From assembly GCA_029582155.1 (NCBI GenBank), contig CM055897.1, positions 14,498,482 to 14,562,481 on the forward strand: a stretch of 64,000 nucleotides of DNA, given 5' to 3'. More notes on this DNA, generated by a model. That model saw nothing but the letters and a program-made list of their open reading frames with translations. It ran no database searches and was not told the DNA's origin. The DNA itself is not shown here. How positions within the stretch are numbered: the first letter of the stretch is position 1. The DNA is from Panopea generosa (Eukaryota; Mollusca; Bivalvia; Adapedonta; Hiatellidae).

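Overview
The window looks like an AT-rich, intron- and repeat-laden invertebrate genome. It is filled by one plus-strand gene, a ryanodine receptor (RyR), the very large endoplasmic/sarcoplasmic reticulum calcium-release channel. Neither end of the gene is present. I can chain 50 coding exons from 128 to the right edge. They total 7,738 coding bases (2,579 codons plus one base), the splice phases agree at every junction, and the encoded protein follows the known RyR order. The exons start inside the N-terminal beta-trefoil and stop in the cytosolic solenoid after the conserved LLGRCAP motif. The start codon and first ~110 residues lie upstream; the central and C-terminal domains and the pore lie downstream. 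tRNA-derived SINEs, the repeat style and the divergence from vertebrate and insect RyRs suggest a mollusc, probably a bivalve. That is an inference from recognition only.

Layout: 128-8574 N-terminal beta-trefoil/MIR domains (exons 1-8); 8800-14876 RIH-type helical solenoid (exons 9-13); 15322-17598 SPRY1 (exons 14-16); 18051-20880 the two RyR repeats (exons 17-20); an 8.7-kb intron; 29613-33284 SPRY2 and following region (exons 21-26); 33683-37488 an unusually long Ser/Lys/Asp-rich linker (exons 27-30) that contains a 24-nt microexon; 37300-40182 SPRY3 (exons 30-32); 40368-54196 junctional/bridging solenoid (exons 33-46); a 7.2-kb intron; 61443-64000 the start of the next conserved solenoid block (exons 47-50). 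No other cellular gene is convincing.

The introns hold many minisatellites (18 to 96 bp units), five tRNA-like SINE families, several non-autonomous DNA transposons (one piggyBac-like TTAA MITE, one hAT-like element with an 8-bp target duplication, and others), and a 3' fragment of a LINE.

The most unusual signal is that several tandem arrays grew out of the gene's own splice junctions. A 39-bp array of about 45 units before exon 13 is a repeated copy of that exon's 3' splice site plus its first 19 coding bases. Exon 32's acceptor and 5' end exist in three copies, and the middle one can be used in frame for 18 extra residues. A 23-bp array after exon 4 repeats the exon's 5' splice-site sequence. 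Two tandem-donor exons (20 and 43) add in-frame alternatives of 4 and 3 residues. Together they suggest splice-site duplication by tandem expansion as a recurring process in this locus.
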